Source: Cellulomonas fimi ATCC 484
Lineage (GTDB): Bacteria > Actinomycetota > Actinomycetes > Actinomycetales > Cellulomonadaceae
Length of the DNA: 64,000 nucleotides
Reading direction: 5' to 3'
Assembly: GCF_000212695.1 (NCBI RefSeq)
Contig: NC_015514.1
Coordinates: forward strand, 1 to 64,000
The notes under the pieces are model-generated. The model did not search any database. It was not told where the DNA came from and saw only the letters and a program-made list of their open reading frames with translations. This document shows, one piece after another, positions 35,424 to 43,578 of the stretch. The stretch's first letter is position 1, and each line of letters opens with the position of its first letter. Made by a program: the position numbers and the translations under genes.

Positions 35424-36892
35424 GACAGGCCCCCGATGCGCTGCGTCGGCTGGTCGTCGCCCGGCGACGGGACCGCGGGGGTGCCCGCGGCGGGGCTGCG
35501 CGTGCCGGCGGTGACCGGCGTGCCGATCTCCGGCGTCGGCACCGCGCGCACCACGGGGGCGGGCCGGCGGGCCTCGTCGGAGATGCGCAGGAGGAGGGCC
35601 ACGATCACCCAGTTCGCGAGCAGCGACGAGCCCCCGTAGGCCAGGAACGGGGTCGTCAGGCCCGTGAGCGGGATGATCCGCGTGACGCCCCCGACCACGA
35701 CGAACGTCTGGAACGCGACGACGAACGCCAGGCCGCCCGCGAGCAGCTTGCCGAACCCGTCGCGCACGCCGATCGCGGTGCGCAGGCCGCGCTCCGTGAG
35801 GATCGTGTAGCAGAGCAGGAGCGCGAGCAGGCCGGTCAGGCCCAGCTCCTCGCCGAGGGACGCGACGATGAAGTCCGACTCCGCGAACGGCACGAGGTCG
35901 GGCCGCCCCGAGCCCCAGCCCGTGCCGAACAGCCCGCCGTTCGCGAGGCCGAACAGGCCGCGGACCAGCTGGCCCGACCCGCCGGGGGAGCGGTCGAAGA
36001 TCTCCTGGTCGAACGGGTGCAGCCACACGTCGAACCGGGCCCCCACGTGCGGGAACGCGGTCGCCGCCATCGCGGCACCGCCCACGAACAGGGCCATGCC
36101 GATGACGATCCAGCTCAGCCGCTCGGTCGCGATGTAGAGCATCGCGACGAACAGGCCGAACAGCAGAAGCGACGTCCCGAGGTCCCGCTCGAGCACGAGG
36201 ACGGCGAGCGAGACGGCCCACACGATGAGGATCGGGCCCAGGTCGCGCAGACGCGGCAGCTGCAGGCCCAGCACCTTCGGTCCCGCCAGCGCGAGGGTGT
36301 CGCGGTGCGTCACCAGGTACCCGGCGAAGAACACGGCCAGGACGATCTTGGCGAACTCCGCGGGCTGCATGCCGACGCCGCCGACGCGCACCCAGATCCG
36401 GGCGCCGTTGATCTGCTGCCCGATCACGGGGACCAGCGGCAGCGCGACCAGCACGAGCGCGACGACCATCGCCGTGTACGTGTACCGCCGCAGCGTGCGG
36501 TGGTCGCGCAGCAGCACGAGCACCAGCGCGGCCAGGACCACCGAGATCGCCGTCCACCCGAGCTGCCGCTCGGCGAAGCCCGCCGCCTTCTCGCGCGCCT
36601 CGTACGCGATGTCGATCCGGTAGATCATCGCCAGGCCGATGCCGTTGAGCGCGACCGCCACCGGCAGGATCACCGGGTCCGCGAACGGCGCGCGCCAGCG
36701 CAGGACGAGGTGCATCGCGACGGCCAGCGCCGTCAGGCCCGCGCCGTAGCCGAGCACGTCCGCCGGGACCCGACCCTCGGTGCCGAGACCGACGAGCGCG
36801 TAGCCCGCGATCGACAGCGCGAGCGCGAGCAGGAGCAGGCCGAGCTCGACGCCCCGGCCCGCCCGCACCGGGTGCGGCTGCACGGTCGCCAT
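35420..36892 (-). CDS. rodA: SEDS family peptidoglycan glycosyltransferase (RodA/FtsW)
   Basis: A polytopic lipid II polymerase that works with the class B PBP encoded next to it. The 490-aa product shows about ten helices. Diagnostic segments are NGARIWVRVGGVGMQPAEFAK, LERDLGTSLLLFGLF, NGGLFGTGWGSGRPDLVPFAESDFI and the final TTPFLAYGGSSLLANW. The C-terminal 60 residues are a Pro/Thr-rich cytoplasmic tail. FtsW and RodA cannot be split on motifs alone; pairing with PbpA in the kinase operon favours RodA. Confidence 0.94.
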   Translation of the reverse strand: MATVQPHPVRAGRGVELGLLLLALALSIAGYALVGLGTEGRVPADVLGYGAGLTALAVAMHLVLRWRAPFADPVILPVAVALNGIGLAMIYRIDIAYEAREKAAGFAERQLGWTAISVVLAALVLVLLRDHRTLRRYTYTAMVVALVLVALPLVPVIGQQINGARIWVRVGGVGMQPAEFAKIVLAVFFAGYLVTHRDTLALAGPKVLGLQLPRLRDLGPILIVWAVSLAVLVLERDLGTSLLLFGLFVAMLYIATERLSWIVIGMALFVGGAAMAATAFPHVGARFDVWLHPFDQEIFDRSPGGSGQLVRGLFGLANGGLFGTGWGSGRPDLVPFAESDFIVASLGEELGLTGLLALLLCYTILTERGLRTAIGVRDGFGKLLAGGLAFVVAFQTFVVVGGVTRIIPLTGLTTPFLAYGGSSLLANWVIVALLLRISDEARRPAPVVRAVPTPEIGTPVTAGTRSPAAGTPAVPSPGDDQPTQRIGGLS

Positions 36893-36902
36893 CAGACACC
36901 CC

Positions 36903-38291
36903 TCACGGGCTCGTCACCCCGGCTGCGGGGTCCGCGGCAGGGTCGACCGGCGGTGCGGCGGGGTCCGTCACCGGGGGAGTCGGCGTGGGCGTGGCGGTCG
37001 GGCTGGGTGTGGGGGTCGGCGTGGGCTCCGGCTCGGAGTCGTCCTCGAGGCGGCGGACCACGTCCCGCGCGTCCTCCAGCGACGTCGCGTGGATGGTCTG
37101 CTCGACGCGTTCGCGCAGGTAGGCGGACGCGAGGTCCTCGACCTGCGTGCCGGACCGCTCGACGACCGTCGACAGCGCGACCGGCCCGAGCGTCTGCGGC
37201 AGGCCGCGCAGGACGACGACCTCGCCGTCGTCGTCCGCCACGAAGTACTGCGTCTGCGTCCACAGGTAGCCCAGCGCGAGCACCGCGACCGTCGCGACCG
37301 CCGCGAGCGTCCAGACCACGGCCGGCCGCAGCCGGCGGCGCGGCGCCGGGTCGTCGTCGTCCGGGTCCGCGGGCGGCGGGGCGTCCTCGCCATCCGACCC
37401 GTCCTCCGCGGGCGCGGCAGCCGCGGCCCGGGCTGCCGACTGCGCGAGCGACGCGGCGCGCGCCGCGGGCCCGTCCACCGCCGACGTCGGCTCGTGCCGC
37501 GTCGTGGCCGCCGCCCCGACGACCGCCGCGGCCGTCGTCGGCCCCGCGCCGTCGGCCACGTCGTCCAGCTCGATGACGTCCGCGAGCACAACCGTCACGT
37601 TGTCGCCGCCGCCCGCGCGCAGCGCGAGCTGCACCAGCCGGTCCGCGCACACGTCGACGTCCGCGACCGTGCGCAGCGTCTCCTCGATCGTCTCCGCGCT
37701 CACGAAGCCCGACAGGCCGTCGGAGCACAGCAGCCACCGGTCGCCCGGTCGCGCCTCACGGACCGACAGGTCGGGCGTCGCCTCGGCGTCGAAGTCGCCC
37801 AGCACGCGCATCACGACGGACCGCTGCGGGTGGTGCTCGGCCTCCTCGGGCGTGATCCGGCCGATGTCCACCAGGTGCTGCACGAACGTGTGGTCCGTCG
37901 TGACCTGCGTCAGGACGCCGTCGCGGAACAGGTACCCGCGCGAGTCGCCCAGGTGCACCATCGCGAGCTTGTTGCCCGCCCGCAGGATCGCGATGACCGT
38001 CGTGCCCATGCCCGCGAGCTCGGGGTCCGCGTCCACGCGCGCCAGCAGCTCGTCCCGGGCCTGCTCGAGCGCCGCCTCCAGCTGGTCGAGCGCGTCGTCC
38101 GGCCCGTGCGACTCGCCGTCGAGCGGGGCGAACGCCGCGACCGCCAGCGAGGACGCGACGTCACCGCCCGCGTGGCCGCCCATGCCGTCGGCGACCATGA
38201 GCAGGTGCGGGCCCGCGTAGGCGGAGTCCTGGTTGTTGGTGCGCACGAGTCCGACGTCGGACCGGGCCGCGTACCTGAGGGCGACGGTCAC
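36903..38291 (-). CDS. stp: PP2C-family serine/threonine phosphatase Stp/PstP
   Basis: It removes phosphates added by PknA and PknB. The 462-aa product (GTG start, MTVALRYAARSDVG) carries the metal-binding PP2C motifs VRTNNQDS, LLMVADGMGGHAGGD, VHLGDSRGYL, LLCSDGLSG and RAGGGDNVTVVL within residues 1-240. A linker of Ala/Asp/Pro leads to one membrane helix (about 318-338, VVWTLAAVATVAVLALGYLW) and an outer domain. The C-terminal Pro/Thr repeat EPTPTPTPSPTATPTPTP is cell-wall-spanning in style. It is eight bases from fhaB. Confidence 0.96.
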   Translation of the reverse strand: MTVALRYAARSDVGLVRTNNQDSAYAGPHLLMVADGMGGHAGGDVASSLAVAAFAPLDGESHGPDDALDQLEAALEQARDELLARVDADPELAGMGTTVIAILRAGNKLAMVHLGDSRGYLFRDGVLTQVTTDHTFVQHLVDIGRITPEEAEHHPQRSVVMRVLGDFDAEATPDLSVREARPGDRWLLCSDGLSGFVSAETIEETLRTVADVDVCADRLVQLALRAGGGDNVTVVLADVIELDDVADGAGPTTAAAVVGAAATTRHEPTSAVDGPAARAASLAQSAARAAAAAPAEDGSDGEDAPPPADPDDDDPAPRRRLRPAVVWTLAAVATVAVLALGYLWTQTQYFVADDDGEVVVLRGLPQTLGPVALSTVVERSGTQVEDLASAYLRERVEQTIHATSLEDARDVVRRLEDDSEPEPTPTPTPSPTATPTPTPPVTDPAAPPVDPAADPAAGVTSP

Positions 38292-38294
38292 CGG

Positions 38295-38840
38295 TTACCT
38301 CTGCAGCTCGAGCACGCTCTGTCCCACGCGGACCGGTGTACCGGTCGGCAGGGGGATCGGTCCGTCGACGCGCTGGTCGGCCAGGAACGTCCCGTTCGTC
38401 GACCCCAGGTCCTCGACGTACCACTGGCCGTCCTGCGGGAAGACGCGCGCGTGCCGCGACGACGAGTAGTCGTCGTCCAGCACCAGCGTGCAGCTCGGCG
38501 CCCGACCGATCAGCACCGGCGACGTGCCGAGCGGGACGATCGTGCCGCGCAGCGGGCCTTCGGTGACGACCAGCCGGCGCGGCCCGGAGCCGCTGCGGGC
38601 CGACCGTGGCGTGCGCACCGGGGCCGACGGCGGGGCGGGTGCAGGCGTGGGCGCCGCGGCGGCCTCTGCCGGCTGGGGGCGCGTGGCAGGTGCTGACGGC
38701 GTGCCACGGCCCGCCCGGCGGCGGTCGGTGATGCGCGTGCCGTACAGGTCGCGGCGCAGCACGCCGATCGCCGACAGCACCAGCACCCACAGCAGCGCCA
38801 GGTACCCCAGCCGCAGCAGGGTGATCGTGACCTCACTCAT
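38295..38840 (-). CDS. fhaB: FHA domain protein FhaB (FipA)
   Basis: A phosphothreonine-binding adaptor recognised by PknA/PknB. The 181-aa product has an N-terminal membrane helix (about 7-26, LLRLGYLALLWVLVLSAIGV), an Ala/Pro linker and a C-terminal FHA domain (about 90-180). The domain contains VLIGRAPSCTLVLDDDYSSSRHARVF and EDLGSTNGTFLADQRVDG, with the phosphopeptide-binding Arg, Ser-Ser-Arg-His and Asn present. It ends GQSVLELQR. Confidence 0.95.
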   Translation of the reverse strand: MSEVTITLLRLGYLALLWVLVLSAIGVLRRDLYGTRITDRRRAGRGTPSAPATRPQPAEAAAAPTPAPAPPSAPVRTPRSARSGSGPRRLVVTEGPLRGTIVPLGTSPVLIGRAPSCTLVLDDDYSSSRHARVFPQDGQWYVEDLGSTNGTFLADQRVDGPIPLPTGTPVRVGQSVLELQR

Positions 38841-38849
38841 GCGCGGGCG

Positions 38850-39560
38850 TCACTCGTCCAGGTCCGGCTCGCCACCGGTCCAGAACTGGATCCGGGTCCG
38901 GCCGATCATGAGGGTGTTCCCGTCCACCAGCGTCGCCGCCGGCACGTGGTGCCCCTCGACGTACAGGCCGTTCGTCGACCCCATGTCCGAGGCGATGACG
39001 CCGTCCGGCGTCACCCGGATCTCCAGGTGCCGACGCGACACCCCCGGGTCGTCGACGATGATGTCCGCCTCCGAGCCCCGGCCGATCACCGTCACCGGGC
39101 CCGTGAGGATGTAGCGCTGGTCGTCGACGATGAGCAGCGGGTGCCGCGACGTCGGGGCCGTCGTCGACGCCGCCGGGGCCACCGCACCGCGCACCGTCGC
39201 GCTGTGCACCCGGAACCGGCCCGTCTCGAGCGCCGCGTCCTCGCCGAAGGACACCGTCACCGGCCCCACGAACGCGTACCGCTGACCCGCGGCGTGGTCG
39301 GTCACGGCAGCGGCGAACTCGTCCGCCATCGCCTCCGCGCCCCACTGCTCCACGTGGTCGTAGTCGGCACTCGACAGCTCGATCGTGAACTCGTTCGGCA
39401 CGACCGTCCGGTCGCGCCCCACGACGGCCGCCCGGTCGTCCAGCTCGCGGCGCAACGCGCTCGTCAGCTCGACCGGCTTCAGCTCGCTGCGGAAGGCCTT
39501 GGCGAAGGCGTTGTTCACGACGCGCTCCACGCCGTTCTCGAACTTGTCGAGGAAGCCCAC
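38850..39560 (-). CDS. fhaA: FhaA: DUF3662 and FHA domain protein
   Basis: A cytoplasmic regulator of wall synthesis that binds phosphorylated partners such as MviN/MurJ in mycobacteria. The DUF3662 domain covers about residues 1-120 (MGFLDKFENGVERVVNNAF). The FHA domain (about 145-236) has VIGRGSEADIIVDDPGVSRRHLEIR and SDMGSTNGLYVEGHHV. Start GTG 39560 is chosen because it lies five bases after an AAGGAGG site; a GTG six bases upstream overlaps that site. Length is 236 aa. The linker between domains is shorter than the long disordered one of mycobacterial FhaA. It is the first gene of the fhaA-fhaB-stp-rodA-pbpA-pknA-pknB operon. Confidence 0.95.
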   Translation of the reverse strand: MGFLDKFENGVERVVNNAFAKAFRSELKPVELTSALRRELDDRAAVVGRDRTVVPNEFTIELSSADYDHVEQWGAEAMADEFAAAVTDHAAGQRYAFVGPVTVSFGEDAALETGRFRVHSATVRGAVAPAASTTAPTSRHPLLIVDDQRYILTGPVTVIGRGSEADIIVDDPGVSRRHLEIRVTPDGVIASDMGSTNGLYVEGHHVPAATLVDGNTLMIGRTRIQFWTGGEPDLDE

Positions 39561-39818
39561 GCCCACCTCCTTGTCCTCGTGCCGCGCGGCCGGCGTGCCG
39601 GTCGGTGCCGCCGGGACGGCGGTCGCCGCCCGGTCCTGAGCGTCGATGGTATCCGTGCGGCGACCGTCACGGTCGGGTGACGGGGACCTTGTGGTGCGTG
39701 GACGTCGCGCAGATCCCGTGCCGGGGACGGGTGGAGGCAGGCGCCGGACCCTCCCGGGCGAGGGGTGTGCGGGGCCGGGTCGGGAGCCTCCCTCGCGCCG
39801 TGCTAGTGTTCTCGGCGC

Positions 39819-39901
39819 GCGCGAGTGGCGGAACGGCAGACGCGCTGGCTTCAGGTGCCAGTGTCCGAAAGGGCGTGGGGGTTCAAATCCCCCCTCGCGC
39901 A
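39819..39901 (+). tRNA. tRNA-Leu (CAG)
   Basis: An 83-base class II tRNA. The acceptor GCGCGAG pairs with CTCGCGC, the anticodon stem CTGGC/GCCAG has loop TTCAGGT with anticodon CAG at 39852-39854, the long variable arm is TGTCCGAAAGGGCG and the T-arm is GGGGGTTCAAATCCCCC. CCA is not encoded. A likely -10 element TAGTGT lies at 39804-39809. The mobile region begins a few hundred bases downstream, but I saw no copy of the tRNA 3' end that would prove integration here. Confidence 0.96.
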
Positions 39902-39941
39902 CAGTGGGGTGGTTCCCGATGGGGGCCGCCGAGTAGTACCG

Positions 39942-39978
39942 AAACTCCCGGTTAGAGTTCTCTGGCCGGGAGTTTTGT
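39942..39978 (+). terminator. Terminator of tRNA-Leu
   Basis: The perfect 10-base stem aaactcccgg/ccgggagttt has a 14-base loop and a TTTTG tail. It is one of the few here with a T-run. Confidence 0.8.
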
Positions 39979-40023
39979 GGTTCTCGGGGTGCCTCGGCGC
40001 GTCTGGAGGCGCTCGCGGGCGCT

Positions 40024-40060
40024 GAGAAGCCCTGCCGAGCGGGTCTCGGCAGGGCTTCTC
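40024..40060. terminator. Perfect 16-base inverted repeat
   Basis: gagaagccctgccgag and ctcggcagggcttctc pair perfectly around the loop cgggt. It is probably a terminator, or a structured end of the mobile region, between tRNA-Leu and the transposase gene. Confidence 0.65.
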
Positions 40061-40064
40061 GGGT

Positions 40065-40159
40065 TGATCAGGCGTCCGTGGGCCTGTTCGCGGGCAGGCT
40101 GACGCCGACTCGTCGGTGCGGTCGTGCGCGCCGGCCTGCGGCCGCGGTGATCAGGCGTC
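40065..40159. repeat. Direct repeat pair next to the transposase 3' end
   Basis: The 12-mer tgatcaggcgtc occurs at 40065-40076 and 40148-40159. A partial third copy, ttcaggcgtc, lies at 40164-40173 beside the transposase stop. It may reflect element ends; no matching copy was seen at the other side. Confidence 0.5.
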
Positions 40160-40172
40160 GGGGTTCAGGCGT

Positions 40173-41777
40173 CTACCCGCGGTACGGACGGCGCCGCCCT
40201 CTGGTCCACGTGTGGCGGTCCATCGGTTCAGTTGACGGTTCTTCGCCGAGCTCGACCTGCCAGGGGTCGGGTTGGTGCCGGCCGAGGTGCCAGTCGCGGA
40301 GGCGTTCGATGTTGTGCGCGGCGAGGGTCACGGCCATCAGCAGGGTGGTGGCGAGGAGGCCGGGGATGCGGAAGTAGCCGCGATTGACGTTGCGGACCTG
40401 GTAGCGGAGTTGCGCGTTGAGTCCTTCGATGAGGCTGCGGCGGTTGAAGGACAGCGCCCACCGGGTGGACTGCCAGGCGAAGGGCTGGCGGTCGCGCTCA
40501 AGGTCGGTATCGCGCACGGTGACGGTCTTGCCGCACGCACACGCGCCGCCCCTGGCGCACCCTGCGGTGGGCAGGTGGCGTCCCAGCCGCATCGACGCCG
40601 GGGTGTTCGGGCAGCGCAGGTGCCCGGCGAGGGCTGGTCCCTTCCACCGTTGGGTGCCCCGCTCGTCGTGGCGGCGGGCCAGTGGGGTGAAGCGGTAGGC
40701 CTCGCGCTTGTCGAACAGCTCACGGGCGCGGGCCTTCTCGGTGGCGGTGTCGCCGATCTTCGGCGGCTCGAGGTGGCGCAGGGGTTCGGGGAGCGCGTCG
40801 GAGTACAGGGCGCCGTCGATCCACAGGGACCCAGGGATCGGGCCGGGGCGCACGCCACGCTGGGTGGAGTGCAGGTCCATGGTGACCGTGATCCCGCGTT
40901 CACGGAGCGGGCGAGCGAGGTTCACAGCGCGTGAGGTGGTGTAGCCGCGGTCGAGCAGCACCTCGGTGACGTGCCGAAGCGCGTCGATGATGCCGAGCGC
41001 GGCACCGGCGCGATCCCCGACCCCGGGACGCAGGGCGAGGCCGGCCGCCAGTTGCGGGAGCGATTCCCCTTGTGGCTCGGGGGCGAAGGTGGCGATGTGC
41101 GCTTCGTAGCCGAAGTACAGCTCGGAGGGCCGTCGATCGGTGCCGGTGCGTTTGGCCCACCGCGCGTCGCCGTCAGGCGAACGGAGGGCGTCGTCGTCGG
41201 CCCTCGCGCTGGATGTGCGCGCCCGGTAGGCGGACTCGACGTCGGTGCCGTCGATGGCGACGACGCTCGGCGGTGTCCAGGTGGTGGGGATGCTGGCCTG
41301 CACGAGGCCTGTGGCGACGTCGTCGAGGCTCGCGGGAGTGAAGGGGCAGCCGTCCGGGCAATCGTCGACCTCGCCGGTCTGCTCGTCGGCGGTGAGGTCG
41401 TGGTCGTGGTCGACGAGGCATCCCGTCCCCATGGCCTCCCTGAGAGCGTGGAACCCGGAGAGGACTGGTCGGTACCGGATCACGGCGCCGGGCGGGAAGC
41501 CGAGCGCGAATCGCTCGCTGGGTGACACCGCCCGAATCGTGCGCGTGACACCGGAGATCGTCATCGCGGTGGGGCGACCGAGCGCGTGCAGCATGATCCC
41601 GGCGGCGACGGCGTCCAGCGGGAGCGCGCGGCGGCGACCTGTCGTGCGGATGCGAGCGGCGACCAGTCGAGTGATGACCTCGTGATCCGCCCACGCTCGG
41701 GCGCGCCGGACCTTCTCCGCGGTGGTCAGCGGGGCGGGCGTGTAGATGACGCGGCTGCGCCCGGTGGACGACGTCAT
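40173..41777 (-). CDS. DDE-type transposase (IS4/IS1182-like)
   Basis: A 534-aa transposase starting MTSSTGRSRVIYTPAPL. The N-terminal third contains the helical region EKVRRARAWADHEVITRLVAAR. The first catalytic Asp is in PPSVVAIDGTDVESAYR, the second in VLLDRGYTTSRAVN, and the probable Glu is in NRRSLIEGLNAQLRYQVRN. A Cys-rich insertion (HLPTAGCARGGACACGKTV) could bind zinc. It ends with a basic TWTRGRRRPYRG. The exact IS family is not certain without a database. The frame appears intact. Its start lies about 30 bases after the recombinase-like gene. Confidence 0.88.
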   Translation of the reverse strand: MTSSTGRSRVIYTPAPLTTAEKVRRARAWADHEVITRLVAARIRTTGRRRALPLDAVAAGIMLHALGRPTAMTISGVTRTIRAVSPSERFALGFPPGAVIRYRPVLSGFHALREAMGTGCLVDHDHDLTADEQTGEVDDCPDGCPFTPASLDDVATGLVQASIPTTWTPPSVVAIDGTDVESAYRARTSSARADDDALRSPDGDARWAKRTGTDRRPSELYFGYEAHIATFAPEPQGESLPQLAAGLALRPGVGDRAGAALGIIDALRHVTEVLLDRGYTTSRAVNLARPLRERGITVTMDLHSTQRGVRPGPIPGSLWIDGALYSDALPEPLRHLEPPKIGDTATEKARARELFDKREAYRFTPLARRHDERGTQRWKGPALAGHLRCPNTPASMRLGRHLPTAGCARGGACACGKTVTVRDTDLERDRQPFAWQSTRWALSFNRRSLIEGLNAQLRYQVRNVNRGYFRIPGLLATTLLMAVTLAAHNIERLRDWHLGRHQPDPWQVELGEEPSTEPMDRHTWTRGRRRPYRG

Positions 41778-41806
41778 ATGCGGCGTCCGTCGGGCGCGGG
41801 GCCGGC

Positions 41807-42772
41807 TCACCTCCGCACCATTGAGGCGAACACCTCGTCCTCGGGCCGCGGGGCCATGAACGGCATGACGTGGCCAAAGATCTTCCAGGAGGCGACGCCG
41901 GCGATCTGGGCGAGCGCCCCGAGGTGGACGCCGTGCTCGAGATGCTCCTTGACCCAGGTGACGCGGAGCCTGCTCGGGCGCAGCGCCGGGCAGTCGGGCG
42001 GGAGCTCGATGTTCTGCATGAGCCTGGACAGGCGCGAGCGGTCCCAATCGGCGGCGACGAAGCCCAGGAGCATCGACCCAGGGTCGGCCTCGCGGATGTG
42101 CTGCAGCGTCCGGTCGTGCGGTGGGCTGATCGGGATCGTGCGGGCCTGCCTGCCCGGCGTCGCCAGGCAGAGGTGGCCGTGCCGCTCGACGAGGCTGTCG
42201 GTCGTGACGTGCCAGATCTCGCGCGGGTACAGCCCGGCGCCGAGGCCGAGAGCCAGCAGCGACTGCATCCTGCGGCGCTGCAGGGGCGTGCGCTGAAGCG
42301 TGGACACTTCGAGGAGCCGGGCCACCTCGTCCGCGCTGTAGGGAACGATCCGCTGGTTCGCGCGCAGGCGCTCCTCGGGCGGCTCCCACGGAGCCTTCGA
42401 GGTCACGGCCGTGCCGAAGCGGCGAAGATCCGAGCGGCGCGTGGCACGCGAGGCCTCGGCCAGATGGGCACAGCCGACCTGGATGTACCGGCTCACCACG
42501 TCGGGGGTGAACACCTGCTCGCGGTCAAGCGGGAGCCCCTCACGGTGCACCCACACCAGGAACTGCGACAGGGTCCGCATCGCCTCGACAGCCCGGCGGT
42601 CGTCTGACGGGTGCACGTCGACGGCCACTGCTCGGGCGAAGTCGGCCACGGGCGCCCAGTCCTCAGGGGGCAGCGCCTTCGGGACGTACTGAGCGACGGC
42701 GCGGGCGGCGGTCAGCGGTTCTCGGGCGTGTCGGTTGACGAGGGCAGTTCTGGAATCTGAAGATGGGCGCAC
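41807..42772 (-). CDS. Tyrosine-recombinase-like protein lacking canonical catalytic residues
   Basis: The 321-aa product (GTG start, MRPSSDSRTALVNRH) has a tyrosine-recombinase layout: an N-terminal SAM-like DNA-binding helix bundle with FLVWVHREGLP, then a catalytic-like domain. Box I is seen as LALGLGAGLYPREIWHVT. The Box II equivalent reads PSRLRVTWVKEHLEHGVHLG, with Ser in place of the usual His of HxxR. The final helix IFGHVMPF has Phe where the nucleophile Tyr is expected. Only the first and second Arg are obvious. It may be an inactive DNA-binding partner of the transposase. It is co-oriented with the transposase gene, 29 bases apart. Confidence 0.75.
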   Translation of the reverse strand: MRPSSDSRTALVNRHAREPLTAARAVAQYVPKALPPEDWAPVADFARAVAVDVHPSDDRRAVEAMRTLSQFLVWVHREGLPLDREQVFTPDVVSRYIQVGCAHLAEASRATRRSDLRRFGTAVTSKAPWEPPEERLRANQRIVPYSADEVARLLEVSTLQRTPLQRRRMQSLLALGLGAGLYPREIWHVTTDSLVERHGHLCLATPGRQARTIPISPPHDRTLQHIREADPGSMLLGFVAADWDRSRLSRLMQNIELPPDCPALRPSRLRVTWVKEHLEHGVHLGALAQIAGVASWKIFGHVMPFMAPRPEDEVFASMVRR

Positions 42773-42897
42773 GAAAGCTCCTCACGAGGCGGGGTTCTCT
42801 TTCGAGCAGCGGCGGTAACCGCTGTGAAGGCGATCGGGCCGGGATGCCAGTCCCGGCCTCTCGCATGTCAGGGGATCGGCGGCCCGCGCCGAGCAGC

Positions 42898-43131
42898 TCA
42901 GGCCATGGCGTCTCCGGCGTCGTCGGCGAGGGCGGCCGCCAAGAGGTCAGACGCGACGGCGCTGACAGGACGGCCGGCGGCGCGAGCGCGCGCGAACAAC
43001 GGCCCGGCGACGGCCGCGGGCATGCGGATCTCCACCCGCACGAGCTCGTGGGGGTTCAGCTCGCGAGCGCGCGACGGCGGCCGGCCGGCGCGCGCCGCGG
43101 GCACGTGGATCGAACTGCCCGGCTCCTTCAC
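42898..43131 (-). CDS. Small ribbon-helix-helix-like protein
   Basis: A 77-aa product chosen from GTG 43131, eight bases after AGGAGGT. The segment LVRVEIRMPAAVAGPLFARA followed by GRPVSAVASDLLAAAL has the strand-helix-helix pattern of RHH DNA-binding proteins. It is Arg/Ala-rich and soluble. It sits upstream of the recombinase-like and transposase genes on the same strand and could regulate them. Family assignment rests on pattern only. Confidence 0.6.
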   Translation of the reverse strand: MKEPGSSIHVPAARAGRPPSRARELNPHELVRVEIRMPAAVAGPLFARARAAGRPVSAVASDLLAAALADDAGDAMA

Positions 43132-43578
43132 GTCACCCACCTCCTGTCTCGACGGCCAGCTGTGCGATGCAGATCTGTGCCTCTCACGAGGCGTCGCACG
43201 GCTGGTCAGACCGTCAAGAGGTGGATCGATGAAGTTGTCGCTCTGCGCCACAGGCGAGATCGCCTGAGAAGTGACCCGGCTTGCCGCACCGCGGTAAGGG
43301 GCCGTGCTCGCACGCTATCTCCGCCACGGAGCTCCTGGGGTGGCGACACGCCGCGCCTGGACGGCTCAGTCACCCTGTCGACCGACCCCGGAGAGTCCCT
43401 CTGCAGCCTCCTCGACGATGGCACCGCCAGCCACCCCACCCCACCCCACCCGACCTAGGACCGGAGCGCTGCCGGGAACTCGATCGACTGGCAGACGCGT
43501 CGCAGCACGCTGAGCACCCCCGCCCCTCGCTGGTGTGCCATCACGTGTAGCGCCTCACACCGCGGATACGCTGCCATC
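43132..43578. other. 447-base non-coding gap at the left edge of the restriction-like operon
   Basis: No convincing gene was found on either strand. It holds four CCACC units in tandem at 43431-43451 and probably the promoter of the downstream operon; TACGCT at 43567-43572, seven bases before the GTG, would give a nearly leaderless transcript. Confidence 0.5.

Larger units (their letters stand above)
40173..43131 (-). mobile_element. Three-gene mobile element (RHH protein, tyrosine-recombinase-like protein, DDE transposase)
   Basis: Three same-strand genes form a unit: a small RHH-like protein (42898-43131), a tyrosine-recombinase-like protein (41807-42772) and a DDE transposase (40173-41777). 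Exact ends, terminal inverted repeats and target duplications were not found by eye, so the extent given is only the coding span. A relic of a homologous transposase lies at 48697-48825. Confidence 0.6.

Noticed and set aside
43206-43439. A 77-codon minus-strand open frame left of the restriction-like operon
   Set aside because: Arg/Ser-rich, no ribosome binding site, and it crosses the simple repeat edge; not convincing as a gene.
43431-43451. CCACC tandem units as a CRISPR-like or functional repeat array
   Set aside because: Only four 5-base units without spacers; simple sequence slippage is enough to explain it.
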